A DNA stretch of 64,000 nt from Diprion similis (taxonomy: Eukaryota > Arthropoda > Insecta > Hymenoptera > Diprionidae), in NCBI RefSeq assembly GCF_021155765.1, contig NC_060110.1, positions 25,070,001 to 25,134,000 on the forward strand. Reading direction: 5' to 3'. A program made the position numbers and the translations under genes. Shown here piece by piece: positions 25,901 through 36,167 of this stretch; position 1 is the stretch's first letter; every line of letters begins with the position of its first letter. Under the pieces are notes generated by a model. The model saw only the letters and a program-made list of their open reading frames with translations, was not told the origin of the DNA and made no database searches.

Positions 25901-28900
25901 CAGCCGTTCATAAATTCCATTATCGTTTCAAGGTGAATCACACTCGTCGATTACTGTAAGTATTTTGACATGGGACCAACTATCCACGTATATACAAGCA
26001 CGTGTATACTTGTACAAACATTATACATACAATTTCCTTTACGCCAGGCATTCCGATTGCGTGTTAGAATACTTGGAATACACCTGTAGGCTGTACGTAC
26101 CTGTCTGTTTAATTCCTTGATATGTATGGTAGACATCAGTTATGGTAGACAAGTATTCGACCCAAGCCCGACGTCTCTAATTGCTCCAATTTCTCTAGTT
26201 GCTCTATTAATTAAACAGCGGGAGCTTTGAGGTAGTAATGTCCCAGGATTTTAGATGCCGCAGTATAGTGCTGTCGGTGTTCTTGATTATACACGAAGAA
26301 AACTAATTTGCTACACCCATTGCGCTTTGCTCGTTTCTGTTATGTCGAAGGGACGAGAATCGAGTCGCAAACCATGAAACAAACATTTGTCAAGGAAGCA
26401 TTAAAGAGATAGCGTTAAATCTTGCAGAGTGAGTGCATAAAGAAAAGAGAAGGACAGAATTTCGAATTACGCATTGGTGTGCGCGAATTAAAGACAATAG
26501 TCTATCTACTATAGCGTCACACGCCCGCTCACATTTCTTAAGAACCACTAGGCTGAACTCCCGCTGACCTTTTCAAAGTTTAACACCAAACCCCCATTAT
26601 CGCATGCTGAGAATATCCAACCATAGTTTCCATTAAGGCATCATTTTCCAACCGAGGTAAGAGAAGAACAGCGGCTGTCGTAAATGTTTCATCCGTTCAT
26701 TTTATTCAAGTATTCATTTTACAGAATTTATAACTAAAGACTGTATCTGATCACGTTCGTGAAACCTACCATTAAAAAATTATTACGACAATACTTGAGG
26801 CTTTTTGGCGGTAAGAGATATCATGTAGGACACAACGATTCTCTGGGATTTCTTGTTTCCGTAAAACGAGTCCGAGGTAAGACGACAGGTGGATAGCTCG
26901 GGGATACTAACCATAAATCAGGAGGTTAATATAGCGCGATACATAATCGCGGAGAAGAAGAACCCGTCAACGGTGACAATATATCTTCCACTCTCCAAGG
27001 TAAATTTACGATGTGACGCCATCGTGGTGATACGATCATGAATTGCTTTCAGATGACGAATTTGGGGAGAAGACGGTCTCCATTCTACTCGACGAAGAGG
27101 AATCCGAAATGATATTCATCGATCATCCGAACGTGGAGATGAGCGTGAGTTATCTAGATATGGCATGAATAGACGCGAATCCCATTCGAATGGACTATGT
27201 CATTATATTATATGGGTGTATTAGGTCTTACGCCTATAGGTATAAGTATACCTACACAATACACACCCATATGCCGATGTATAAGGACAGCTATTATAGA
27301 ATACGTTAGAATTCGTACCTACCTCTAGCAGAGCGTCGGATTTATTACGTTGCAGACTACAATTCAGCCGAAAATTCATTCCAGACCTGATCGATGCACA
27401 AAATAGCGTTTGTGATTTCTGAGATAACGTTGAAATGTTGATAAAATGCAGCCTTACAATTAGTCCCGCTTTAGTTATTTCCGTGGTAGAGATTTTTTCA
27501 GAGGCCCTGTAATACCGGATAATGCTATAATTTTTTCTTGAAAGAGCTGCGTCAGGGATTAATTACCTTCGGTAGTGGCGCCATAATTAAGCTTATATCG
27601 TCAGCATCTCGTTTCTTGTTCTCTTGATAGTTCAGCGGAATTCGGGTTTTGACCAAAGTATGCGTGGGTATAATAAACATTGAAGCTAACGTGCGTCCCC
27701 TAGTAATTTCTTACAGTTTGAGCACGCAACGCCCACGCTTTTGGATACAAATAGAGTTTTCAGGTTGAAAGTATGTCTTGTAAATTAGGCTGCCAGTCCG
27801 CGGAGTACGACAATACATATCTGTACGCAAAGGTGCGCAGAGACCGCAATAAACCAGGGAGAATGTGGAATAGGACCACCTTACGTACATTACAGATGTG
27901 AAATATGCAGAGATACTTATGTGCGGAAAAAGGTTCTTCAAAGTAAGCGAAAAATCCATCTCGTCCCACCTAAGCTTGAAACGTAATTCACACAAAAATT
28001 TGAGGCGCCTGCACATTACACTTGACGTCGCTTTTCTTTCTCCGCGCTTAATATTGTAGTGAAATATTACATACATTTTAATATTGAATTGAATGTCAAT
28101 CTGAAATATGTAATTGAGCCGAAATCTGGAAAAATAGAAATACATGTATGAGAAAAAGAAGAAAGGGTTAAAGATAAGAAAACCCCTCGTCCCATGCACC
28201 GTTTAAATCCGCTACGGTAATTTACGGCTAAGGGGACATTGCAGGCTAGCCATTCGTCAGGAATCGAGGGTGTTTGACAGTAGCGGGAATCCTTTGTACT
28301 TCAATTCATCACGTAGCATTAATCGATTACGCGATGAGAGCAGCGTTGACTCGTAATGGTGCCGCACTCGCCGGAATTTCGTTCAACTCATCCTAATTCA
28401 CACCTTCCATGGTAGATCAATAGGAAGAATTACATTGATACGTTATTCATGATCACGACTTGTTGCAGTTGTACTTATTTGCTAAATTATTTAGAAAATC
28501 GATTTATCGAATGTCCAGAGATTTCAGAAATACACAATTCAATTCAATGCGCAGATAGTCAATACCCCTGTCCTCATAAAATGTTTTCATGATAAACTTT
28601 GTAGAAATTTATCGTAACTGCGGAGGTATTAAGCTCACGTATCTTATGATCTTTACTGCAAATATCTCAATTTCCTAAAATTTATTCCTGCGTCCGGTTC
28701 TCTTAACAAAACATTTCTTCAAAAATTTGGCAGAATTTCACGAAGCATTAAATTCTTGCCCGAGAGCCCGAAAGATACGAGAATAGGCAAGTTTATATAA
28801 CAAATGTAACGAAATTCAAATATCAGTTTGAAATATTGAGTTACGTGTGTACACGTATCATCATATAAGATAGATTTTGCGAACAGACGGGCTGAATTTA

Positions 28901-29755
28901 GAGCGGTGAACTAGAACCATTAAAGGCGCACGTGAACAGTATTGACATACCAATATTTTCAATTCTCAGGTGGAAAATTCTTTATCGACGTACGAGCCAC
29001 ACGCCTGCATAGTTATTTATTCGATAGTATCACGTGCTAGTTTCGAAGTGGCCGAAGAGATCCTTAACTATCTTTGGCGAGAACATTTCACCCAGGAACA
29101 CGCTGTCATCGTTGTTGGAAACAAGGCTGACCTGGCCAGAAGCCGGACAATTACAGCGAATGGTTAGTTATTACTATTCAATACTATAGCTATGCCTTTT
29201 TTGCCCGTATCTCTTTCGATACCTTCAATTTACCATAAATGTGTACTATTATCCGTACTATTATAATATAATACAAAGTAATTCACTTATTTGTAGCCAA
29301 CTCAACTAAGCCAGCTCAACAGCCAGCTCAACTCAACTGTTTAGTGTAGACCATTTTTTTTTCTTTTTTTTTTTAACAACGAACTTTGTCCTTTCATTGC
29401 TCACAATGACGCATCCTCTTACGCTGCAGTAATTGCCTGTATAATCCGGATCGATTTCCATGCGTTTTCCACAGAGGGTAAGCAGCTTGCTACTTCGAGG
29501 GAATGTAAATTCATAGAAACGTCGAGTGGTATTCAGCACAACGTCGACGAGCTCCTCGTCGGGGTCCTTAAGCAGATCCGACTGCGGGAGTCCCGGGACA
29601 AGAAACTGCGTCGTCAGGGCAGCAAGGGAAAAATGCTGGTTAAGCTACACGCGAGTAAAACAGCCCTCAGCCTGAATCTTGCCCGTGAAATATTAAGCAA
29701 GATGTGTATTAATGACACGAAGAGCAAGAGCTGCGAGAACCTCCACGTCTTGTGA
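4117..29755 (+). CDS. Rgk: RGK-family (Rad/Gem/Rem/Kir-like) small GTPase, 7 coding exons
   Basis: Coding exons read as 4117-5161, 6133-6276, 9787-9964, 25354-25562, 27053-27144, 28970-29162 and 29475-29755. All junctions are GT-AG with matching phases and give 713 residues. An in-frame TAG at 4096-4098 precedes the first ATG. Residues 1 to about 350 are a disordered region rich in Ser-Pro and Pro-Arg-Ser-Pro repeats. A conserved linker follows (VPDHVRP, DDLYRLRAFS, GDSIISRRSRSNTSVN). The G domain starts near residue 492, with a P-loop GDSGVGKT at 499-506, NKAD near 607-610 and an ETSSG G5 motif. The usual DxxG switch II motif is replaced by DHPNVEMS, as is typical of RGK proteins. The C-terminus is basic (KKLRRQGSKGK) and ends KSKSCENLHVL, the family's Cys-containing tail without a CAAX box. 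Family members bind voltage-gated calcium channel beta subunits, lower channel activity and affect the cytoskeleton at the plasma membrane; that role is inferred here. Family assignment is firm; which insect paralogue it is cannot be told. Confidence 0.9.
5162..6132 (+). other. RGK intron 1
   Basis: The donor GTAATA at 5162 and the acceptor CATGCAG ending at 6132 join phase-1 exons to make an Ala codon. The open frame runs past the donor to a stop at 5265 with non-family sequence, which supports splicing at 5161. Nothing else is seen in it. Confidence 0.8.
6277..9786 (+). other. RGK intron 2
   Basis: Donor GTGAGC at 6277; acceptor TTTTCCAG ending at 9786. The joined exons read FLELP-VPDHVRP, a conserved RGK stretch. 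The intron is AT-rich, with a C-rich tract near 9,029-9,050 and a small imperfect inverted repeat at 8,674-8,718. No coding sequence is recognised. Confidence 0.8.
13673..13878. repeat. Imperfect foldback (inverted repeat) element
   Basis: Two arms of about 85-90 bases face each other around a short loop near 13,768-13,788. The left arm holds AACTTGGAAGGGTCAATA followed by TTTCAAATGG; the right arm is its reverse complement with a few differences. The tips (AATGAGGGGTGGGGGTG versus reverse-complemented ATTGAGGGTGAGAGT) are more diverged. This is the shape of a foldback MITE or an old hairpin duplication. No clear target-site duplication was found. Confidence 0.75.
14590..14610. repeat. Poly-C homopolymer, 21 C
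   Basis: An uninterrupted run of 21 C in the RGK intron. The length is likely polymorphic or affected by sequencing error. Confidence 0.9.
16133..16177. repeat. GGGA/GGAA tetranucleotide microsatellite
   Basis: Three GGGA units merge into about eight GGAA units. A simple repeat in the RGK intron, with no gene attached. Confidence 0.85.
16407..17805 (-). CDS. Candidate nested antisense gene: 76-residue Ser/Val/Gln-rich small protein, 2 coding exons
   Basis: I do not recognise this protein. On the minus strand, exon 1 (17805-17790) reads MEVAK plus one base and ends at a strong donor, GTAAGTAGG. An in-frame TAA lies four codons upstream of the ATG. Exon 2 (16621-16407) follows a pyrimidine-rich acceptor (TTCTCTATTCCAG), completes the split Val codon and stays open for 70 codons to a TAA. 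The product starts MEVAKVDDNASSLVQQ and is dominated by Ser, Val, Thr and Gln. It ends in an acidic tail (VEVEESIEIEES). There is no signal peptide or membrane segment. Codon use in exon 2 is GC-richer than the surrounding intron. The 1,168-bp intron contains the GA repeat. A possible upstream exon lies at about 17,948-17,790 after a TTTACAG acceptor. The phase match across a good donor and acceptor is the main support; homology is unknown, and the low-complexity frame could be chance. Confidence 0.5.
16817..16896. repeat. (GA)40 dinucleotide microsatellite
   Basis: An uninterrupted 80-base GA run, sitting inside the intron of the candidate antisense gene. Such runs can bind GAGA-type factors in insects and are also hypervariable; no function is claimed. 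Confidence 0.95.
22784..23407. mobile_element. Non-autonomous hAT-like DNA transposon (608 bp) with 8-bp target-site duplication
   Basis: The element spans 22792-23399. It begins CAGTGGCGTAAC and ends GTTACGCCACTG, perfect 12-bp terminal inverted repeats. It is flanked by TCGATGTA (22784-22791) and TCGATGCA (23400-23407), an 8-bp duplication with one mismatch. Subterminal GGCCCGTGGCA and GGGCCC stretches are also mirrored. An 8-bp duplication with CAGTG-type termini is the signature of the hAT superfamily. The interior has no transposase frame, so it would depend on a source element elsewhere. The single TSD mismatch suggests a moderately old insertion. Confidence 0.85.
24666..24687. repeat. 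Poly-G homopolymer, 22 G
   Basis: An uninterrupted G run in the RGK intron, about 670 bp before the G-domain exon. It may form quadruplexes; the length is probably unreliable. Confidence 0.9.
25563..27052 (+). other. RGK intron 4
   Basis: Donor GTACGT at 25563; acceptor TTTCAG ending at 27052. The split codon makes the Asp of SLDDEFGEK. No other feature is seen. Confidence 0.75.
27145..28969 (+). other. RGK intron 5
   Basis: Donor GTGAGT at 27145; acceptor ATTCTCAG ending at 28969; phase 0. It carries a palindromic CCTATAGGTATAAGTATACCTA tract near 27,230. A 162-codon minus-strand open frame (27,711-28,199) is compositionally poor and is rejected. Confidence 0.75.
29163..29474 (+). other. 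RGK intron 6, with a short tandem repeat
   Basis: Donor GTTAGT at 29163; acceptor TTTTCCACAG ending at 29474. It contains a small degenerate tandem array built on CCAGCTCAAC/CAACTCAACT at about 29,296-29,340, then a T-rich run. Confidence 0.75.
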
Positions 29756-32700
29756 AGTATCGCCTCGACGTTAGCCTAATTAAGTACATCTGCCGATTCA
29801 CACTCACCTCAAGGACTGCCACACTTCTTCCAAATCGTTGAGGTTTGACCGGCAGCTTTAAAAGGTACGATTGAAAATTGTTTGTAAATTTTAAACCTCG
29901 GTTATCGCGATGCTCCAAAACTGTTACCTATTTCGAACATCAGTGTATTCTTGGGCACTGCATGGTTTTATTTACCTTAAAAAATTATTGTCGTTGTAAA
30001 AAATGTCCACCATGCATAAGCGAGTAAATAGTTTGTACAAAAAGTTTGATGGATTGAAAAATGAGCAGCTATTTTTTCTTCTCAGAAACTTTTTTTTATT
30101 TATAATAATTTGGTCGCACGCACTACAACACTAAGTCGTTGGCCGTATTTTTAAACGATTTCAAACGAATCGTGTGTGCAGCGAAGGTTAAAAAAAAACA
30201 CACACACACAGAATTCATACTGATATTCTGATAAATCTAATTGTAAAGCACTTTTGAACTACCCAGACATATTTTATCAATAACTGTACAACCCTAATCC
30301 TAATCCTAATTCTCATCCTTATCCCAATAAGCTCTTCTCTCCCACTCTCGCACGTCATTCATGATTTTCCCAATGTTTTATATATCCGAACTTTTTGCGG
30401 TGGTTTCAATTTCACCGAAGCTGTATTACCTGGCTCTCAGGCCTATAAATACACCCTCAGGCAGGCAGTAAGTAGGTATTAAGTACTCTGCGCAGTGAGG
30501 GCAAGTTGCTCCGTGACAATGCTCGACGCAATAAAATGTAATAAATCGTAACTTCCACACAACTATACCTATACGGCGAGTCAGGCGAATGACACAAGTC
30601 TATGTACAGCACATATATACTTATAAGCCACTGTAAGGTGAAGTAAGTATACCTATACCTGTCACATACCCATCTACATTACAGTGATTCTCATTCCATG
30701 GCACATTCGTTGATGGCAATTTAATTAATTCGTGCTCGTTATTTGACTCCATTTCACCCCCACTCTTGACGTGCATCTTTTCAGCACTTACACTTTTCCC
30801 TGCAGACAGTCTACAACTTTTTGGCAAAATGGCAAGTTTACAGCGGCTGAACCGAGGCACTGCGTCAGGAACTTGAGGCCGGAATTATACTCTCACAATT
30901 GAGACTAGATGTGATTTCACTGATTGTAAGCAAAACGTAGTCCTTGATATAACTTGTATGGTATAACGAGCAATGGAAATAATCGTCATTATACCGGTAT
31001 AAGATCTACGACATGTTAATCTTTTGTTCAAGACCTTATACTGTCTTACAAGATAGCTCTGCGTATCGTAATTTAATTTTTCCAATTGCCTAATAATTCA
31101 TCTCTTCTTAATTAGGAGCTAAGAAACTTTCGTAGATTTAGACATCACAATACTGCCTTCCCTCGAAATATAAAAATTAGGTCTCGTGACCTCTTATGCT
31201 GGAAGATGGATGAGAAGATATATTTAATCGTTTACCGTCAATCCTGTAAGTGTATAAACAATTATTCCTAATATTCATCAACATTACGCAGGTATGCGTG
31301 GTGCATCGTTTTAAGATTCATGCAATATGTAGGCATATTCGTAGTACGTAATCTCTCTAATATCTATAGCTATTACACACAAAACATTGAGACAAATAAT
31401 TCTCAATTCATTACAATCATTACACTTTATTAATCACACCTATTTTATATACTACCAATTAAAGATATTTCATCTAAGGAACCAAAGATGAATTCGTACG
31501 ACGAAGTCGTACGTTGTATGTATATTGAAACGAACGGCAATTTGCCACGTAATCGTAGGTTTATCTCAATGTTCGACGTTTCATTTATCGACCAGTGTCG
31601 CCGATCACTCGATTGTATTATAATATATTAATGCCCATGCCTTGTACCGACGAAACATACCCTATACATAACTATATCCCTGCATACCTATATAGCTGGT
31701 GTAATACTTCGTCGAGTTTTTAATCAGCTTCTTGAATCATCAACGGTATTGCAAAATAGGTCTCGTTGCGTGTATAGATACAATAAAACGTGTAAAGTAG
31801 ACGTCTATCTAATAACGCACTGCACACCTTATAACAAGTGTAACCTATTACTCCGATAATGTGTAAGATACGCAGTTAGGATTCAATATTAAATACAATC
31901 GTTAATGTAACGGGTGAGATTAATTTTTGGTAAGTGATTCACTTCATTCCCCGGTGAAAACTATTTGTCTTGAAATAACCAATTGCTTTTCACAATGAGT
32001 TCTTTGACTCCGTCGGTAAAGTCTTTATCTGGAAATATAAGTCGGACCAAATATGGCCAGACTTTCTCTAAATTGATTTCATTCCAGATTTCATTCTTTG
32101 TGAACTTCTAAACGGAAAAAATCTCATTTTCAAACATTTCTGTAACGTTTCGTGCAATTTTCGTTCTAAACATCGAATTGCTTTTTTTCCTTCAAACCAC
32201 TGAAATTTTTCTAACACCTCCAAAATCCTTGTTTTTTATAACTTTATCACGATTCGCCAGTAAGTTTCTAATCCAGTAGAAATACCATATGTCAATGTTT
32301 TAAATGGTAATAGTGCCAAAATTACAGAACAACATTTCACTGGGGGGTTTTACTATGCAAAGAAAGAGAATCGCTTACCTCCCTTACAGGTTACGGCGTT
32401 AAGGCAATGTAAGGATTTGATTACGTAAGAATATAGAAACGATCGAAACTGTGTAGAAAATTCAGAAAATTGAATTAATGTACAACTCATACAATAATCT
32501 CTTCTATCAGACTCTTTATCACTTTGCAAGCATAGTGCTGAACAGTATAACGTCAGCTACACGGTTTGTCATTTAATTATTTCACTTTATGAAGACGAGA
32601 CGACAGAACGTTAACAATTCCATGTGGGCAGGGACTAATTGTAAGGCATTCCATCTATATTTCGCTGCATAATAACATGGGCGTGTGCGGGTTTATTTTC

Positions 32701-33892
32701 GTCACTCCATTAAACGATTCAACTCACTATAGTAAGCGTGTTCACGCGTGGATGTAATAGCAGATAGAGTTTACGTAAACATACTTACTTATAATATACA
32801 TATTACATATCTATACTAGATCTCTTTGCCAATCCAGGTTTTCTTTACGTAATTATTATATGTGTCATTTTTATCAGTTTATATACGTAATTGAGACCCT
32901 CTTCACCCCAAATTTTACCTACCCATACATTCATCAAACATATTATTTTTCATTCATTATAGATTATACATTATCATGCGTATATTACAATACGTTTACA
33001 GCTTCCGTTTCTTCTTTATTTTACCCGAATTTCTATGCACAAGGAGAGCTTAATATTGATTTTGTATAAGGGACATAAATCAAACATAAAACTTGATCAT
33101 TGTTGTTAAGACAATGCCTACAAGTAGACACGGCCTAAATTATAATACGTACCGTATACGTATACAAATAGAACGATTTATAAATCATAATTCAATCAGC
33201 ATTTGTATTAATGCGAATTATTATAAACAGTATTAACGGCTGCAATACGCTAATAATTACTTCAATAAAAGTTAAGCAGGCCTCTGAAAATGCATTCTGC
33301 GATCTCTGCAGTTCTATGTTGCGTTCAGGACCCGAACCGTATAATAAATGTAACATTGTACGTATAGTAATGTTAATGTATCTATAGACTGTAGATTAAT
33401 CTCGATTTGAAGTCGATTTGGATTAGCCCGAACGAAACGAATGAAACATATTTCGAGCTAGACCGCGTGGCTAATTGACGGCTCTATAATTTATAATGTT
33501 CAGCTTAAGCTCATATACATCAGATTCTGCAATCATTACGCATTCGTGCAGAATATTCACTTACAATTAAGGTTTTCTTTACTCATGCGCACTAATATAA
33601 TGCTATATTCATCCCTGCAGATTCATAACTCTTGACCCTGAACTTACATGAAAATATCAAATTTTTCAATTATGAATACAAAGAAGTATTATGAAATTTG
33701 ACGGGATAATGTGATACATAATTATGGAAAAAAATGGAATCGGGGATACAAAGTGAAGTGGCTGCACAATACAGTGGTCTAGGTATCGAATTTTTAAAGA
33801 ATCGAAACTTATATGATTCTTCGGATGATCGACTACCTGATACATGTGTGCAGAACATAACGCGTAAAAAATAGATATGCATACGTATAAAA

Positions 33893-33930
33893 TGTGCGTG
33901 CGTGAGTGTGTGTGTGCGTGTGCGTGTGTA
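33893..33930. repeat. Imperfect (TG)n/(GTGC)n microsatellite
   Basis: A 38-base alternation of TG with CG interruptions. Simple sequence in the intergenic interval. Confidence 0.8.
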
Positions 33931-35406
33931 CTTTGGAGAAGAGTATTTATATGGTACCTATATGTACCTATATATATCCAAATATTATGATTGTTATTAC
34001 TATTGTAGTCTGTGCAAGGTGCTCTACGTCTTCACTGCCTGTATATAAGTATACCTCAACATTCATTCTACTCTTTCTCAAATAATACAGTTCGATATTA
34101 AATATGTAAAGCAGGATAATATGGCTAGCCAGATGCCCATCTATGATATCAGGTACACTGCGCGTGTAATGATCTCGCCTCTGGTCATTACATCAAGTAT
34201 CTAACGTCATTCATCACATCTATTACGCTAAAGGTTTAATCTATTTTTATACACGCGTTACAAGCCTTACTTATTCTACACCTGCAAACATGGTAATTGA
34301 TGTAGGCAAAAATTTTTTCCCAAATTGAGGAAAAAGGTGCAGCGGGTCTCTTATTGTTAGTTAATTAAGTAACCACTGCAGCAAATTGATATGTATAAAT
34401 ATAAGTATATATCATATCATACCTATATATGTATATACGTAAACATATTGAATCATTCGCAATGGAAACTTCATATTTCCTGAGATTCTTAAGTAAGATA
34501 TAATCGTATGAAGTTTTCTGGGCAGGCAATGTGAAGTTTTTTATGCATTCGAGGTGATTTCCTTCAAGATGCATGTATGTCATCATAAAAATTCCAATCC
34601 CAATTTACATTTCAACAATAATTCCGTCCCAAATCTTGCGTATACTTTCTATCAAACACACGTATCTTACAATTGTACGTTCAAAAATGTAACTGGTGTG
34701 TTTCTGAGTTGACTAGTTACAATTCTACACCACCTGATTATGAGATGCCTCACATACATACATTAAATGCGGATAAATATTGACTGCGATGTAACACTGC
34801 ATATTACGGCTAATTCAGAAATTTCACACATCTGCCGTCGATCAAACTTTCCTCACTGCTTCGATACGACGGCTAGAGAATTATTTAGAATCTCAAACAA
34901 TTATATTATATAGGCATTATCTTATTTTGAATAGCACCTGCATATCTATAGTTGACAATCAAAATAATGTATTAATTGAAATCTATACACATTATACATA
35001 GAATACCCTATAAGAGAAGCCTGTAACAAACTCTACTTGTTAACGTCAAAATAAAAACGATATTCTGTGTCATACAATAATATATATACCGTGCGACCCC
35101 GCTCTAATTTAACGATTACTATCAGGGTATGTACCCTATATTTTCCGCTATCCTACGAATATCTTGTCGGTATCGAATGGTCAATGGTCAATGCTATTGC
35201 ATTCGTATCCTTAAAGTATTCATTTAAACGTTTAAACAGCTCTAGGAACATGCAATGGTTTTCCGAAATTTATTTTAAACCGTTTATTTTAATTTACCGT
35301 TATGGCGCTGGTAGAGAATTATAGAAAACTGTTGCACCCACGGACGTAAGTTGCACCCCAGGACTCCTCAACCATTCGATGGCCCAACTCAAGCTGGATT
35401 TTCACG

Positions 35407-35439
35407 GGCAGCAAAATGCTGCCGCAGTATTTTGCTGCC
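35407..35439. repeat. GC-rich hairpin, 11-bp perfect arms
   Basis: GGCAGCAAAAT and ATTTTGCTGCC face each other across an 11-base spacer that itself contains another GCTGCCGCAG. It stands out as a GC-rich island in AT-rich DNA about 730 bp upstream of the proteasome gene. It could be the remnant of a small element or a regulatory palindrome. Confidence 0.6.
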
Positions 35440-36027
35440 GAGCTTTTGACCAATAGGACTGCCAATGAAGTAGGGAAGCCGCTACCTCAAATACCTACAA
35501 AACGGACTCTACCGCCACCTGGTGCGCGGTGAGTGCGAATTACTTATTTTCTTGGCATTCCTGTTGGTCAAAAACCGTAAAAATCTAGCTTAACCAAAAT
35601 ACATAAATTGGACTGAACTTTGGGTTTCTTTTTGGGTTTGGCAATATTATTGGTAAGCGCTCAATGCTGTAAGTTAAGGGTTTCAATACGGCGGACTAGA
35701 AATTTGGAAGACAGTTCACCTCCGGCATTGTCCGAAGATTGTATGAAAAAAGCCTTACAGCTTACACTCTTGGGTAGGCGGGCAACGGGAGCTGAAGGGT
35801 CAGTGAAAAGTTGCAGCATTCTTCTGTATCAACTGAATTTCACCCATTGAATAACCATATTTAGACGAGAAGGACAAACCCAACGTTACCGACAAAACGC
35901 CTACTGACATAACTCTTACCATCAAACACTGTCAAATTGCTAAGATCACCGATAAGCACTTAGCCTACTTCACCAACCGAACTAGCACGAAACATTGCAC
36001 GATATAATTTACATGGACTCTTGTCAA

Positions 36028-36036
36028 TGACGCGGC
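36028..36036 (+). promoter_or_regulatory. Candidate antioxidant response element upstream of proteasome beta-5
   Basis: ATGACGCGGCA at 36027-36037 matches the antioxidant response element core RTGACnnnGC. It lies about 130 bp before the start codon. Proteasome genes of animals are induced through such sites by Nrf1/CncC-type factors, so the position is apt. A single short motif match cannot prove binding. Confidence 0.45.
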
Positions 36037-36167
36037 ATAGCATGTAGGGGTATTAGAGCTTACACCCATACACCTATATTATCTTAGAGCTCCCTGGCGT
36101 TGGTGGTGGCAACTCGTGGTTCTTCGCAGAGTTGACAGAGTAGTTCGTGATTGTTGCAGTATCAAAC

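Larger units (their letters stand above)
29756..35600. other. RGK 3' UTR and long non-coding interval
   Basis: About 5.8 kb of AT-rich sequence with no supported coding exon. A candidate poly(A) signal AATAAA lies at 30,530-30,535 and could end the RGK transcript with a 0.8-kb 3' UTR. Other contents are a short CA tract near 30,190, a (CCTAAT)3 tract near 30,292, a TG/CG-rich dinucleotide tract at about 33,893-33,930 and several copies of the TATACCTATA motif. Confidence 0.5.

Noticed and set aside
27711-28199. 162-codon minus-strand frame in RGK intron 5
   Set aside because: Phe/Tyr/Ile-rich with no family resemblance, splice support or codon signal; explained by AT-rich composition.
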